Shown here: positions 1-6,251 of the stretch, in pieces
How positions within the stretch are numbered: position 1 is the first letter of the stretch
How the letters are laid out: each line of letters begins with the position of its first letter
Source: an uncultured Oscillospiraceae bacterium
GTDB taxonomy: Bacteria > Bacillota > Clostridia > Oscillospirales > Acutalibacteraceae
Reading direction: 5' to 3'
NCBI GenBank assembly: GCA_900548545.1
Contig: URKX01000050.1
Span: 1-9,885, forward strand
DNA length: 9,885 bases
Position numbers and translations under genes: made by a program
The notes under the pieces: generated by a model
The model's database searches: none
What the model saw: the letters and a program-made list of their open reading frames with translations, nothing else
What the model was told of the DNA's origin: nothing

Positions 1-1378
1 CACGGAACCACAGCATGTTCTCTCTCCTTTCAGCAACGGTCTTGATATTCAGTAAGTGCTTAACCCCAACGTTCTCAGAAACGGAGTTGCCGCCCCAGGA
101 ACCGCAGCCCAGCGTAAGAGAGGGAGACAGCTTAAAGTTGTACAGGTCGCCGATGCCGCCCTGGGAGGACGGGGTGTTGACAAGAATACGGCAGGTCTTC
201 ATAGCAGCTTGATGCTTGGCCATCTTTTCTTTTTCGGAAACATGAATATAAAGGGAAGCGGTATGGCCGTAACCGCCGTCTGCGATAAGATGTTCGGCTT
301 TTTCCACAGCGTCATCAAAATTCTTTGCTTTATACATAGCCAGCACGGGAGAAAGCTTCTCATGGGCAAACTCCTCGGAGATATCCACACTCTCCACTTC
401 ACCGATGATAATTTTGGTCTCCTCCGGTACATTAACTCCGGCCAAGGCAGCAATGGTATGCGCTTTCTGACCCACGATTTTTGCATTCAGAGCGCCATTG
501 ATGATGATGGTTTTGCGAACTTTCTCGGTTTCAGCTTTATTGAGGAAATAGCAGCCGCGCTTCTTGAACTCATCCTTCACAGCCTTATAGACCTTGTCCA
601 GCACAATGACAGACTGCTCAGAGGCGCAGATCATGCCGTTGTCGAAGGTCTTGGAATGGATGATGGAGTTGACAGCCAGCACCACATCGGCGGTGTCATC
701 GATGATGGCAGGGGTGTTGCCGGCGCCCACGCCCAGAGCGGGAGTTCCGGAAGAATAAGCGGACTTCACCATGCCGGGACCGCCAGTAGCCAAAATGATA
801 TCGGCTTCAGCCATCAGTGTGTTGGTCAGTTCCAGGCTGGGGACATCGATCCATCCAATGAGCCCCGCGGGAGCGCCGGCCTTCACAGCGGCCTCCAAAA
901 CGACTTTGGCAGCCTCGATGGTGCACTTCTTGGCGCGGGGATGGGGGCTGATGATGATACCGTTGCGGGTCTTCAGGGAGATCAGGGTCTTAAAGATGGC
1001 AGTGGAAGTGGGGTTAGTGGTGGGGATGACAGCGCCAACCACGCCAATGGGCTCGGCGATCCTCTTGGTGCCGTAGGCCTTGTCTTCCTCAATCACGCCG
1101 CAGGTCTTGGTGTTCTTGTAGGCGTTGTAGATATACTCAGCAGCATAGTGGTTCTTAATGACCTTGTCTTCCACTACGCCCATGCCGGTTTCTTCAACAG
1201 CCATCTTAGCCAGCGGGATGCGCTGAAGGTTGGCAGCCATGGCGGCAGCGCGGAAGATCTTGTCCACCTGCTCCTGGGTATAGGTGGAATAGATCTTCTG
1301 TGCTTCACGCACTCGGGCAAGCATCTTCTCAAAAGTTTCCGCATTGTCCACAATTTCATAAGTCGTTTTCGTGTTCAT
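1..1378 (-). CDS. adhE: Bifunctional aldehyde-alcohol dehydrogenase, N-terminal half (cut by window edge)
   Basis: AdhE reduces acetyl-CoA to acetaldehyde and then to ethanol, using NADH in both steps, in the cytoplasm. It often forms spirosome filaments. The visible 459 codons are the CoA-acylating aldehyde dehydrogenase half. The frame is open from ATG 1378 to the window edge. The catalytic cysteine is Cys251 in the context NGMICASEQ, and the nucleotide-binding part has ATGGPGMV followed by GVGAGNTPA. The last visible residues, ERRENMLWFR, match the linker that leads into the iron-dependent alcohol dehydrogenase domain of AdhE. This favours the bifunctional enzyme (family length about 870 residues) over a stand-alone acetaldehyde dehydrogenase, although the second domain is outside the window. 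An AAGGATGG ribosome site lies upstream of the start. rex ends 22 bases upstream on the same strand, so the two are probably cotranscribed and NADH-regulated. Confidence 0.95.
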   Translation of the reverse strand, partial: MNTKTTYEIVDNAETFEKMLARVREAQKIYSTYTQEQVDKIFRAAAMAANLQRIPLAKMAVEETGMGVVEDKVIKNHYAAEYIYNAYKNTKTCGVIEEDKAYGTKRIAEPIGVVGAVIPTTNPTSTAIFKTLISLKTRNGIIISPHPRAKKCTIEAAKVVLEAAVKAGAPAGLIGWIDVPSLELTNTLMAEADIILATGGPGMVKSAYSSGTPALGVGAGNTPAIIDDTADVVLAVNSIIHSKTFDNGMICASEQSVIVLDKVYKAVKDEFKKRGCYFLNKAETEKVRKTIIINGALNAKIVGQKAHTIAALAGVNVPEETKIIIGEVESVDISEEFAHEKLSPVLAMYKAKNFDDAVEKAEHLIADGGYGHTASLYIHVSEKEKMAKHQAAMKTCRILVNTPSSQGGIGDLYNFKLSPSLTLGCGSWGGNSVSENVGVKHLLNIKTVAERRENMLWFR

Positions 1379-1400
1379 GAAATGATCCATCCTTTTTTAT

Positions 1401-2045
1401 TTATTTTGTGCTGAATCTTTCCTTTAAATGGTTAGATAAGATGGCGAGGGAAACGGCCATGTCCTCATTCTGCACCATAATCCCTTCCGGCACATCCAAA
1501 TGGACATTGGAAAAGTTCCAAACAGCTAAGATCCCGCTTTTAATCAGCAGGTTGCACACAGCCTGCGCGTGTTCGCCAGGCACCGTTACAATGCCCATAC
1601 GCACTTTCATCCGTTGGCAAAGACCTTCCAGCCGGTCCATGGGGAGAATCATCTTCCCCCCTACCTCTGTGTTCACTGTGAATGGGTCAACATCGAACCC
1701 TGCCAAAATGTTTAGGCCATATTCTACAAAACCTGTATAAGCAAGCAGCGCTTTCCCCAGCTGGCCACACCCCACCAGAACGGCGTCCTGGGTGTTGTCA
1801 TAGCCGAGAAAATCTTCCAGCTCGCAAATGAGGCTCTCGCGCACATAGCCAACCTTTGGCCTGCCCGAACTGCTGATGGAGGCAAGATCTTTTCTCACCA
1901 CCACATGGTTCATGTTCAGCGCCTCTGCTATTGCCGTCGCCGAGATGTATTTCGGGGCGTCCTGCTGGCCCTTTAGATAGCTGAGATACGCTGGGAGCCG
2001 CTGCAAAGTTTGCTTTGAAACGCTCCGCCCCGGCACACTCCTCAC
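1401..2045 (-). CDS. rex: Redox-sensing transcriptional repressor Rex
   Basis: Rex is a dimeric repressor that leaves DNA when the NADH/NAD+ ratio rises, so it derepresses fermentative NADH-oxidising genes. The 214-residue length is typical. Residues 1-80 form the winged-helix DNA-binding domain (SKQTLQRLPAYLSYL, then NMNHVVVRKDLASI). A Rossmann fold follows with VGCGQLG at 91-97 and the acidic FDVD at 117-120. The C-terminal helix DMAVSLAILSNHLKE is the segment swapped between subunits in this family. The start is GTG at 2045, preceded by AAAGGA. A second GTG at 2036, about 8 bases after GAGG, would remove three residues and cannot be excluded. The gene lies directly upstream of adhE, a classical Rex target, and its promoter overlaps a Rex-like operator, so autoregulation is likely. 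Confidence 0.96.
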   Translation of the reverse strand: MRSVPGRSVSKQTLQRLPAYLSYLKGQQDAPKYISATAIAEALNMNHVVVRKDLASISSSGRPKVGYVRESLICELEDFLGYDNTQDAVLVGCGQLGKALLAYTGFVEYGLNILAGFDVDPFTVNTEVGGKMILPMDRLEGLCQRMKVRMGIVTVPGEHAQAVCNLLIKSGILAVWNFSNVHLDVPEGIMVQNEDMAVSLAILSNHLKERFSTK

Positions 2046-2060
2046 CTCTTTCCTTTAACT

Positions 2061-2078
2061 TTGACAATATTTTAACAT
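2061..2078 (-). promoter_or_regulatory. Candidate Rex operator
   Basis: The plus strand reads TTGACAA-TATT-TTAACAT. The Rex consensus in Clostridia is TTGTTAA-N4-TTAACAA. The left half matches at 5 of 7 positions and the right half at 6 of 7, with the correct 4-base spacer. The site covers the -10 box and predicted start of the rex promoter, where Rex binding would block RNA polymerase. Identification is by consensus comparison only. Confidence 0.65.
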
Positions 2079-2097
2079 GGTTTTGTGAACTTGTAAA
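2069..2097 (-). promoter_or_regulatory. Promoter of rex-adhE
   Basis: On the minus strand a -35 box TTTACA (2092-2097) is separated by exactly 17 bases from a -10 box TAAAAT (2069-2074). Each box matches the sigma-A consensus at 5 of 6 positions. Transcription would start near 2062, about 17 bases before the rex GTG. The DNA upstream of the -35 box is AT-rich. Confidence 0.7.
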
Positions 2098-2134
2098 TTA
2101 GTAGGAATGATATATCGATATTTTATTAGCGATT

Positions 2135-2220
2135 AAATTTGTGCACTTTGCCGCTTACAAAAAGCTCACGAAAACCGCCTGCAAAACCCAGGAAAACCAG
2201 CTGGCACAAGGCACAAATTT
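2135..2220. repeat. 86-nt inverted-repeat element upstream of rex
   Basis: Perfect 10-base terminal inverted repeats, AAATTTGTGC (2135-2144) and GCACAAATTT (2211-2220), bound this stretch. Pairing can continue inward through about seven more base pairs with small bulges. The interior has four A-tracts centred near 2161, 2172, 2184 and 2194, three of them in the form AAAACC, and small hairpins such as CCTG...CAGG. It lies between the DUF1284 operon terminator and the rex promoter. It could be a small structured RNA, a MITE-like remnant or curved regulatory DNA. No flanking target duplication was found. Confidence 0.45.
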
Positions 2221-2249
2221 CAAGCGTATTTAGGAATTTATTTAATATT

Positions 2250-2278
2250 ATTGTAGTATATCCAGCTGCTGAAAGCAA
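2250..2278 (-). promoter_or_regulatory. Possible weak promoter facing the inverted-repeat element
   Basis: On the minus strand a poor -35 match, TTGCTT (2273-2278), lies 17 bases from a good -10 box, TACAAT (2250-2255). A transcript from about 2243 would run into the 86-nt inverted-repeat element and then toward rex. It could be a second rex promoter or the promoter of a small RNA. Such AT-rich DNA gives chance matches easily. Confidence 0.25.
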
Positions 2279-2281
2279 GAG

Positions 2282-2327
2282 AAAAAACAAAAAAAGAAGG
2301 CCCGCTCTCTTTTTCGAAAGCAGCCCT
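2282..2327 (-). terminator. Rho-independent terminator of the birA-bioY-DUF1284 operon
   Basis: On the minus strand AGGGCTGCTTTC (2316-2327) can pair with GAGAGCGGGCCT (2298-2309) over 11 pairs, including two G-U pairs, with one internal mismatch and a six-base loop. A run of seven T and a second run of six T follow. The DUF1284 stop codon is about 10 bases upstream. Confidence 0.75.
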
Positions 2328-2337
2328 CTTTCGCGGC

Positions 2338-2745
2338 TTACAAAAAACGTTCTTTCCGCAGGCGTTCAAACAGCTCCCATGAGCAAAGCCCTTCCCTCTG
2401 CCAACGGCATCCTCCGCACACTTTCTCCCACTGGGAACGGTTTACCTGGCGCAGCCGTTCCCCCACCTGAACAGGGGACAGCTCTTGGCCTAAAGAAAGC
2501 CCGCAAGCCTCCCGTGCAGCCTGATCCCGCCTGAGCACGTCACTGGTGCCCAAGCCACAGGCGTTCCCAGGCAGGCAATGAGGGCAAGCCTTGCACAAAT
2601 CATCGCTGCCGTAAACCAGGGACATCCCCTCCCCTGCCGCCAAAGCAGCAAGAACTTCTTCCATGGAGCGGGTAAATGCCTCATTATAGCCGCACCCCTG
2701 GAACAGGGCAGCACAAAACAGATGATGGCCTCGCAACTGTTTCAT
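2338..2745 (-). CDS. DUF1284 family cysteine-rich protein
   Basis: This 135-residue protein opens with MKQLRGHHLFC, the LRGHHLxC signature of DUF1284, a family without an established function. Ten cysteines are present at residues 11, 18, 51, 54, 57, 63, 81, 110, 113 and 121. They include a CxxCxxC group (51-57) and a C-terminal CxxC...C group (110-121), with two histidines at 7-8. The pattern suggests an iron-sulfur or zinc site, which is inference. There is no signal peptide or membrane segment, so it should be cytoplasmic. ATG 2745 is chosen because GGTGA lies 7 bases upstream, the signature begins there, and the codon overlaps the bioY stop as ATGA, implying translational coupling. The frame stays open further upstream to 3156, but that part only shadows bioY. 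As third gene of the biotin operon it would share BirA control. Confidence 0.85.
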   Translation of the reverse strand: MKQLRGHHLFCAALFQGCGYNEAFTRSMEEVLAALAAGEGMSLVYGSDDLCKACPHCLPGNACGLGTSDVLRRDQAAREACGLSLGQELSPVQVGERLRQVNRSQWEKVCGGCRWQREGLCSWELFERLRKERFL

Positions 2746-3296
2746 GCGGCGTTCACCAATTTTGCTTTCTTTAAGCTGTACAAAATGGCCTGCGCTGCAA
2801 AATAGCCCAACACAACAGAGATCAAATCTTTCACCAAGTAGGGCGCACAGGCAATTAAGAAAGCCTGGGGCAGCGGTGTGGACATCACCAAAGAGAATTG
2901 AACTGCCCCGCACAGGTCGCACACCAGAAGCCCAACCGCTCCCAGCAGCAGCGCCAGCCATTTCCGGCCTTGGAGGGACCCTAGCCCACACAGCAGGCTC
3001 ATCAAGAAAAAGCCCCACAAAAAACCGCCAGTCACACCTAAAAAAGAACCCACGCCGCCACTGAACCCAGCAAATACCGGCAATCCCACAGCACCCAGGG
3101 CCAAGTACACTGCCAAAGCGCTGCCGCCCATACCAACTCCCAGCACATAGCCGCACAACGCCACCGCAAAAGTTTGCAGCGTTACCGGAACGCCCGTTGG
3201 CAGAGGGATGGAGATCTGGGAAAGCACTGCCATCACTGCGGCAAACACAGCCACCATCACCATTTTTTGAAGCTTGTTTTTATATTGCACTTTCAT
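2742..3296 (-). CDS. bioY: Biotin transporter BioY (ECF transporter substrate-binding subunit)
   Basis: BioY is the membrane protein that binds biotin and, with the shared ECF energy module (EcfA, EcfA', EcfT), imports it. The 184-residue protein is hydrophobic throughout, with about six membrane segments. The N-terminal helix AVFAAVMAVLSQISIPLP and the next part PTGVPVTLQTFAVAL are characteristic of BioY. Glycine-rich segments follow, and CDLCGAVQF lies near the middle of the second half. ATG 3296 is chosen because GTGGGA lies 6 bases upstream. An ATG 18 bases earlier (3314) has only AAAAACAAAAA before it. No ATPase or EcfT gene is nearby, so it probably uses a shared module encoded elsewhere. 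It lies about 50 bases downstream of birA and overlaps the DUF1284 gene by four bases. Confidence 0.95.
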   Translation of the reverse strand: MKVQYKNKLQKMVMVAVFAAVMAVLSQISIPLPTGVPVTLQTFAVALCGYVLGVGMGGSALAVYLALGAVGLPVFAGFSGGVGSFLGVTGGFLWGFFLMSLLCGLGSLQGRKWLALLLGAVGLLVCDLCGAVQFSLVMSTPLPQAFLIACAPYLVKDLISVVLGYFAAQAILYSLKKAKLVNAA

Positions 3297-3348
3297 GGGT
3301 ATTCCCACTTTCATTTTTTGTTTTTGATCGGGACAGGGAACTTAACTC

Positions 3349-4347
3349 TCACTCCCGGCGCAGCCGTTCTAGGAAATCCTTCTTGATATTCACTTCCCCG
3401 GCGGAGAACAGCTTTACTTCCCCACTGGGAAGTTTTACCTGGAGCCGGGCCTCGTCGTCTACTCCAAGCACCAAGCCTTCCCGGACTGTTTCCCCCTGGG
3501 TGAAGGTGACCTCCATCCCCGTGAGCAAGGAGCGCTGCCGGTAAGCCTCCATGAAGGCGCGCTGGGTCAGATTGCCGTAAAACCCGAAGAAACGGTTGAG
3601 CAGCTCCGCCGCCAAACGGGTGCGAACCCCTGCCGGCGCCTCTCCCGAATACAGGGCGCCTGCCACATCGCGGATCTCTGGGGCAAAGCCGCCAACGGGC
3701 TCCTGGACATTGACTCCGATTCCCACGATAGCATAGTTGAGCCCGCTGTTTTCAAAATCTACCGAGGCCTCCGTCAAAATTCCGCACACCTTCCGGCCTT
3801 TCACATACACATCATTAACCCATTTGATCTGCGCGTACTGGCCGGTGACACAGTCGATGGCCTCTGCCACCGCAACCGCCGCCGCTGTAGTGACGCACAG
3901 GGATTCCTCCGCAGAAAATTTAGGGCGCAGCAGAACGCTGATGTACAGCCCCGTTCCCTTGGGAGAAAGGAATGTCCGGCCCAGGCGGCCTTTCCCCTGG
4001 GTCTGCTGCTGGGCGATAAGCGTCATGCCCTCGGCGCCGCCCTGCTCCGCAATGGCCTTCAGCACGGTATTGGTGGAGGTGACAGAATCTTGGACGCTGA
4101 TGGTGCAGCGCCGGGCCGGCCCAGTGAGAAGCCGGCGGACACTTTGAGGGGTCAGGGCATTTTCATCGGAACGGAGAAGATACCCGCGGTTGGTGGCCGC
4201 CTCGATCTCATAGCCAGCTTCTTTCAGCTTATTGACCGCTTTCCACACAGAATTGCGGGTGACCCCCAGCTTTCCGGCAAGTTCTTCCCCAGAAATGGGG
4301 ACTTCAGCTGTTTCCAGCATTTCTAAAATTTGATCAGACAAACCCAA
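3349..4347 (-). CDS. birA: Bifunctional biotin--protein ligase / biotin operon repressor BirA
   Basis: BirA makes biotinyl-5'-AMP from biotin and ATP, transfers biotin to carboxylase carrier proteins and, when loaded with biotinyl-AMP, represses biotin genes. The protein has 332 residues. An N-terminal helix-turn-helix is at about 18-45 (ISGEELAGKLGVTRNSVWKAVNKL) and a wing ends in NRGYLL. The ligase domain has GKGRLGR at 118-124, KWVNDV at 175-180 and GIGVNV at 209-214. The C-terminal domain begins near 275. The DNA-binding domain marks it as a regulator type rather than ligase only. The start is TTG at 4347, because AAAGGAGG ends exactly 7 bases upstream. The frame stays open further upstream to 4398, but that would place the ribosome site inside the gene. 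It heads the operon with bioY and the DUF1284 gene, and its promoter overlaps a BirA-type operator. Confidence 0.95.
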   Translation of the reverse strand: MGLSDQILEMLETAEVPISGEELAGKLGVTRNSVWKAVNKLKEAGYEIEAATNRGYLLRSDENALTPQSVRRLLTGPARRCTISVQDSVTSTNTVLKAIAEQGGAEGMTLIAQQQTQGKGRLGRTFLSPKGTGLYISVLLRPKFSAEESLCVTTAAAVAVAEAIDCVTGQYAQIKWVNDVYVKGRKVCGILTEASVDFENSGLNYAIVGIGVNVQEPVGGFAPEIRDVAGALYSGEAPAGVRTRLAAELLNRFFGFYGNLTQRAFMEAYRQRSLLTGMEVTFTQGETVREGLVLGVDDEARLQVKLPSGEVKLFSAGEVNIKKDFLERLRRE

Positions 4348-4354
4348 GAGGATG

Positions 4355-4362
4355 CCTCCTTT
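4355..4362 (-). promoter_or_regulatory. Ribosome binding site fixing the birA TTG start
   Basis: On the minus strand AAAGGAGG lies 7 bases before TTG 4347. This near-perfect Shine-Dalgarno sequence supports the unusual TTG start over the longer open frame. Confidence 0.8.
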
Positions 4363-4376
4363 TTTCTTCTTGTCCC

Positions 4377-4405
4377 AGAGTAACACAGGCGCAATCAATT
4401 GTCAA
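4377..4405 (-). promoter_or_regulatory. Promoter of birA-bioY-DUF1284
   Basis: On the minus strand a perfect -35 box TTGACA (4400-4405) is followed after 17 bases by TACTCT (4377-4382). That box is a weak -10 match, but the bases TGT just before it form an extended -10 element. The start would be near 4370, giving a leader of about 20 bases before the TTG start. The -35 box lies inside the BirA-type operator. Confidence 0.65.
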
Positions 4406-4434
4406 CTTTTATCTGCGCACCAGGGTGACAATTG
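4396..4434 (-). promoter_or_regulatory. Candidate BirA operator (biotin box)
   Basis: The plus strand has inverted arms CAATTGTCAAC (4396-4406) and GGTGACAATTG (4424-4434), matching at 10 of 11 positions. In the known Firmicute biotin-box format TTGTTAACC-N14-16-GGTTAACAA, the site reads TTGTCAACT-N15-GGGTGACAA, with 7 of 9 matches in each half and correct spacing. It overlaps the -35 box of the birA promoter, so biotinyl-AMP-loaded BirA would repress its own operon. Recognition is by consensus only. Confidence 0.75.
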
Positions 4435-4441
4435 AACTTTC

Positions 4442-4472
4442 TGAAAAAGAAAGGAGCCGCGAAAGCGGCTCC
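4442..4472 (-). terminator. Rho-independent terminator after gltX-glnS
   Basis: On the minus strand a perfect 8-pair stem GGAGCCGC/GCGGCTCC (4453-4472) with a TTTC loop is followed by TTTCTTTTT. It lies about 35 bases after the glnS stop and separates that unit from the birA operator. Confidence 0.88.
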
Positions 4473-4479
4473 CACTTTC

Positions 4480-4502
4480 CGGCACGGGAAAAAACCCTGC
4501 CG
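4480..4502 (-). terminator. Additional hairpin after glnS
   Basis: Immediately after the glnS stop codon the minus strand can fold CGGCAGGG with CCCGTGCCG, eight pairs with one bulged base, around a T6 loop. No T-run follows directly. It may protect the 3' end or assist the stronger terminator just downstream. Confidence 0.4.
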
Positions 4503-4507
4503 ATTTT

Positions 4508-6196
4508 TTACTTTTCAGGCTTGAAACTGTCCTTCAGCTTCACCGAACGATTGAAGACTAAAGCGCCGGGCTTGCTGTCTTTGCTGTCCACGCAGAAATA
4601 ACCCTGCCGCAGGAATTGGTAGCTTTCCCCAGGCTGCGCTTCGCCCAAGGCCCGCTCCACCTTGCAGCCGGTGAGGACTTTCAGGGAATCGGGATTGAGG
4701 TAATCCAGGAAGTTGCCCTCGTCCGGATTGGGTACGGTGAACAGATTGTCATAGAGGCGGATCTCCGCGTCCAAAGCGTCGGCAGCGTTCACCCAATGGA
4801 TGGTGGCGCCTTTCACCTTCCGGCCATCGGTGGGGTTGCCGCCCCTGCTCTCGGGATCGTACTCCGCAAAGACTTCGGTGATATTGCCATCCTCGTCCTT
4901 GGCACAGCCGGTGCAGCGGATCAGGTAGGCGCCTTTCAAGCGGCACTCGGGCCCTTCGGGATACAGGCGCTTATATTTCGGGACCGGTGTTTCCAAGAAG
5001 TCCTCCCGCTCGATATACACACTGCCGGAAAAGCTCACCGGGCGGGTGCCGTCCTCAGGATTATTGGGATTGTTCTCCACATCGAACAGTTCCGTCTGGC
5101 CCTCGGGATAGTTGGTGATGGTCAGCTTGATGGGATCCAGCACGGCCATGGCGCGGCGCGCATGAAGGTTCAGGTCTTCCCGCAGGCAATACTCCAAGAA
5201 GGCATATTCCACGGTGGAATTGACCTTGGAAACGCCGTTGCGCTCGCTGAAGTTGCGGATGGATACGGGTGTATACCCCCGGCGGCGCAGGCCGCAAAGG
5301 GTGGGCATCCGCGGATCGTCCCAGCCGTCCACATAGCCTTCCTCCACCAGGGTACGCAGCTTCCGCTTGCTCATAACGGTGTTATTGATGCCCAGGCGGG
5401 CAAATTCTATCTGGCGGGGCTTGGAAGGAAGCGTCACGTTCTGGATGACCCAGTCGTAGAAGGGACGATGGTCCTCAAACTCCAGGGAGCACAGGGAATG
5501 GGTGATGCACTCCATGGCGTCCTCAAAGGGATGGGCATAGTCATACATGGGATAGATGCACCACTTGTCCCCGGTGCGGTGGTGCTTGGAATGGTTGATA
5601 CGGTAGATCACCGGGTCACGCATATTGAAGTTGCCGGAAGCCAGATCGATCTTAGCGCGAAGGGTCATCCGGCCATCGGGGAACTCGCCGGCACGCATCC
5701 TGCGGAACAGGTCCAGGCTCTCCTCTTTGGGGCGGTCCCGGTAAGGGCTGGTGGCAGGATGGGACAGGTCGCCACGCATTTCCTTCATCTGCTCGGGGGT
5801 CAGCTCGCACACATAGGCGAGGCCCTTTTCAATCAGCTCTTCCGCGCCTTTGTACATATCTTCAAAGTAATCGGAGGCATAGTAAAACCGGTCGTCCCAG
5901 TCGTAACCCAGCCAGTGGATATCCTCTTTGATGGCGTCCACATACTCCACGTCCTCTTTGGTGGGGTTGGTGTCGTCCATCCTGAGGTTGCAGATGCCGC
6001 CAAAACGCTGGGCAGTGCCAAAGTCGATGTAAATGGCCTTGGCGTGACCGATGTGCAGGTAGCCGTTGGGTTCGGGTGGGAAACGGGTGTGGACCTGCAT
6101 CCCCTCGGTCCGGCCGCCGGGGCCCATGTCCTCTTTCACAAAGTCGTCAATAAAGTTGGTGGATGGGATCCCGTCGTAGTTGATCTTTTCACTCAT
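4508..6196 (-). CDS. glnS: Glutaminyl-tRNA synthetase (GlnRS)
   Basis: GlnRS charges tRNA-Gln directly with glutamine using ATP. The protein has 562 residues, close to the usual bacterial size. The class I signature is PPEPNGYLHIGHAK, with HIGH at 48-51. The KMSKS-type loop is VMSKRKL, around 275-280. LRMDDTNPTKED at 71-82 and MYDYAHPFEDAMECITHSLCSLEFEDHRPFYDW are GlnRS-specific, where GluRS differs. The C-terminal third is the two-barrel anticodon-binding region, ending in NRSVKLKDSF. Most Firmicutes lack GlnRS and make Gln-tRNA by the GatCAB amidotransferase route, so this gene suggests an old transfer into the lineage. ATG 6196 is chosen because homologues usually start near MSE. GTG 6205, close after AAAGGA, would add three residues. 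gltX ends 55 bases upstream with no promoter seen between them. Confidence 0.96.
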   Translation of the reverse strand: MSEKINYDGIPSTNFIDDFVKEDMGPGGRTEGMQVHTRFPPEPNGYLHIGHAKAIYIDFGTAQRFGGICNLRMDDTNPTKEDVEYVDAIKEDIHWLGYDWDDRFYYASDYFEDMYKGAEELIEKGLAYVCELTPEQMKEMRGDLSHPATSPYRDRPKEESLDLFRRMRAGEFPDGRMTLRAKIDLASGNFNMRDPVIYRINHSKHHRTGDKWCIYPMYDYAHPFEDAMECITHSLCSLEFEDHRPFYDWVIQNVTLPSKPRQIEFARLGINNTVMSKRKLRTLVEEGYVDGWDDPRMPTLCGLRRRGYTPVSIRNFSERNGVSKVNSTVEYAFLEYCLREDLNLHARRAMAVLDPIKLTITNYPEGQTELFDVENNPNNPEDGTRPVSFSGSVYIEREDFLETPVPKYKRLYPEGPECRLKGAYLIRCTGCAKDEDGNITEVFAEYDPESRGGNPTDGRKVKGATIHWVNAADALDAEIRLYDNLFTVPNPDEGNFLDYLNPDSLKVLTGCKVERALGEAQPGESYQFLRQGYFCVDSKDSKPGALVFNRSVKLKDSFKPEK

Positions 6197-6251
6197 TGCA
6201 ATCACGGTTCCTTTCTAAGGGATTACGTTGTTGTATGATTCCAAACAGGGA

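Noticed and set aside
56..1414. 452-codon open frame on the plus strand opposite adhE
   Set aside because: AdhE is complete and recognisable on the minus strand. The plus-strand translation has low complexity and no family resemblance.
2082..2100. Second Rex site starting TTGTGAA next to the first
   Set aside because: Only one half (TTGTGAA) fits. The opposite half matches about 3 of 7 positions, which is no better than chance.
2112..2121. Ten-base palindrome ATATCGATAT upstream of the rex -35 box
   Set aside because: Short AT-rich palindromes arise easily by chance, and it matches no operator I can name.
2746..3156. Upstream extension of the DUF1284 frame to 3156
   Set aside because: This part overlaps bioY in another frame. 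The family signature, ribosome site and ATGA overlap all point to the start at 2745.
4616..6238. 540-codon open frame on the plus strand opposite glnS
   Set aside because: The opposite strand has unmistakable GlnRS motifs in order. The plus-strand frame has no recognisable domain and is an antisense artefact of GC-rich codon use.
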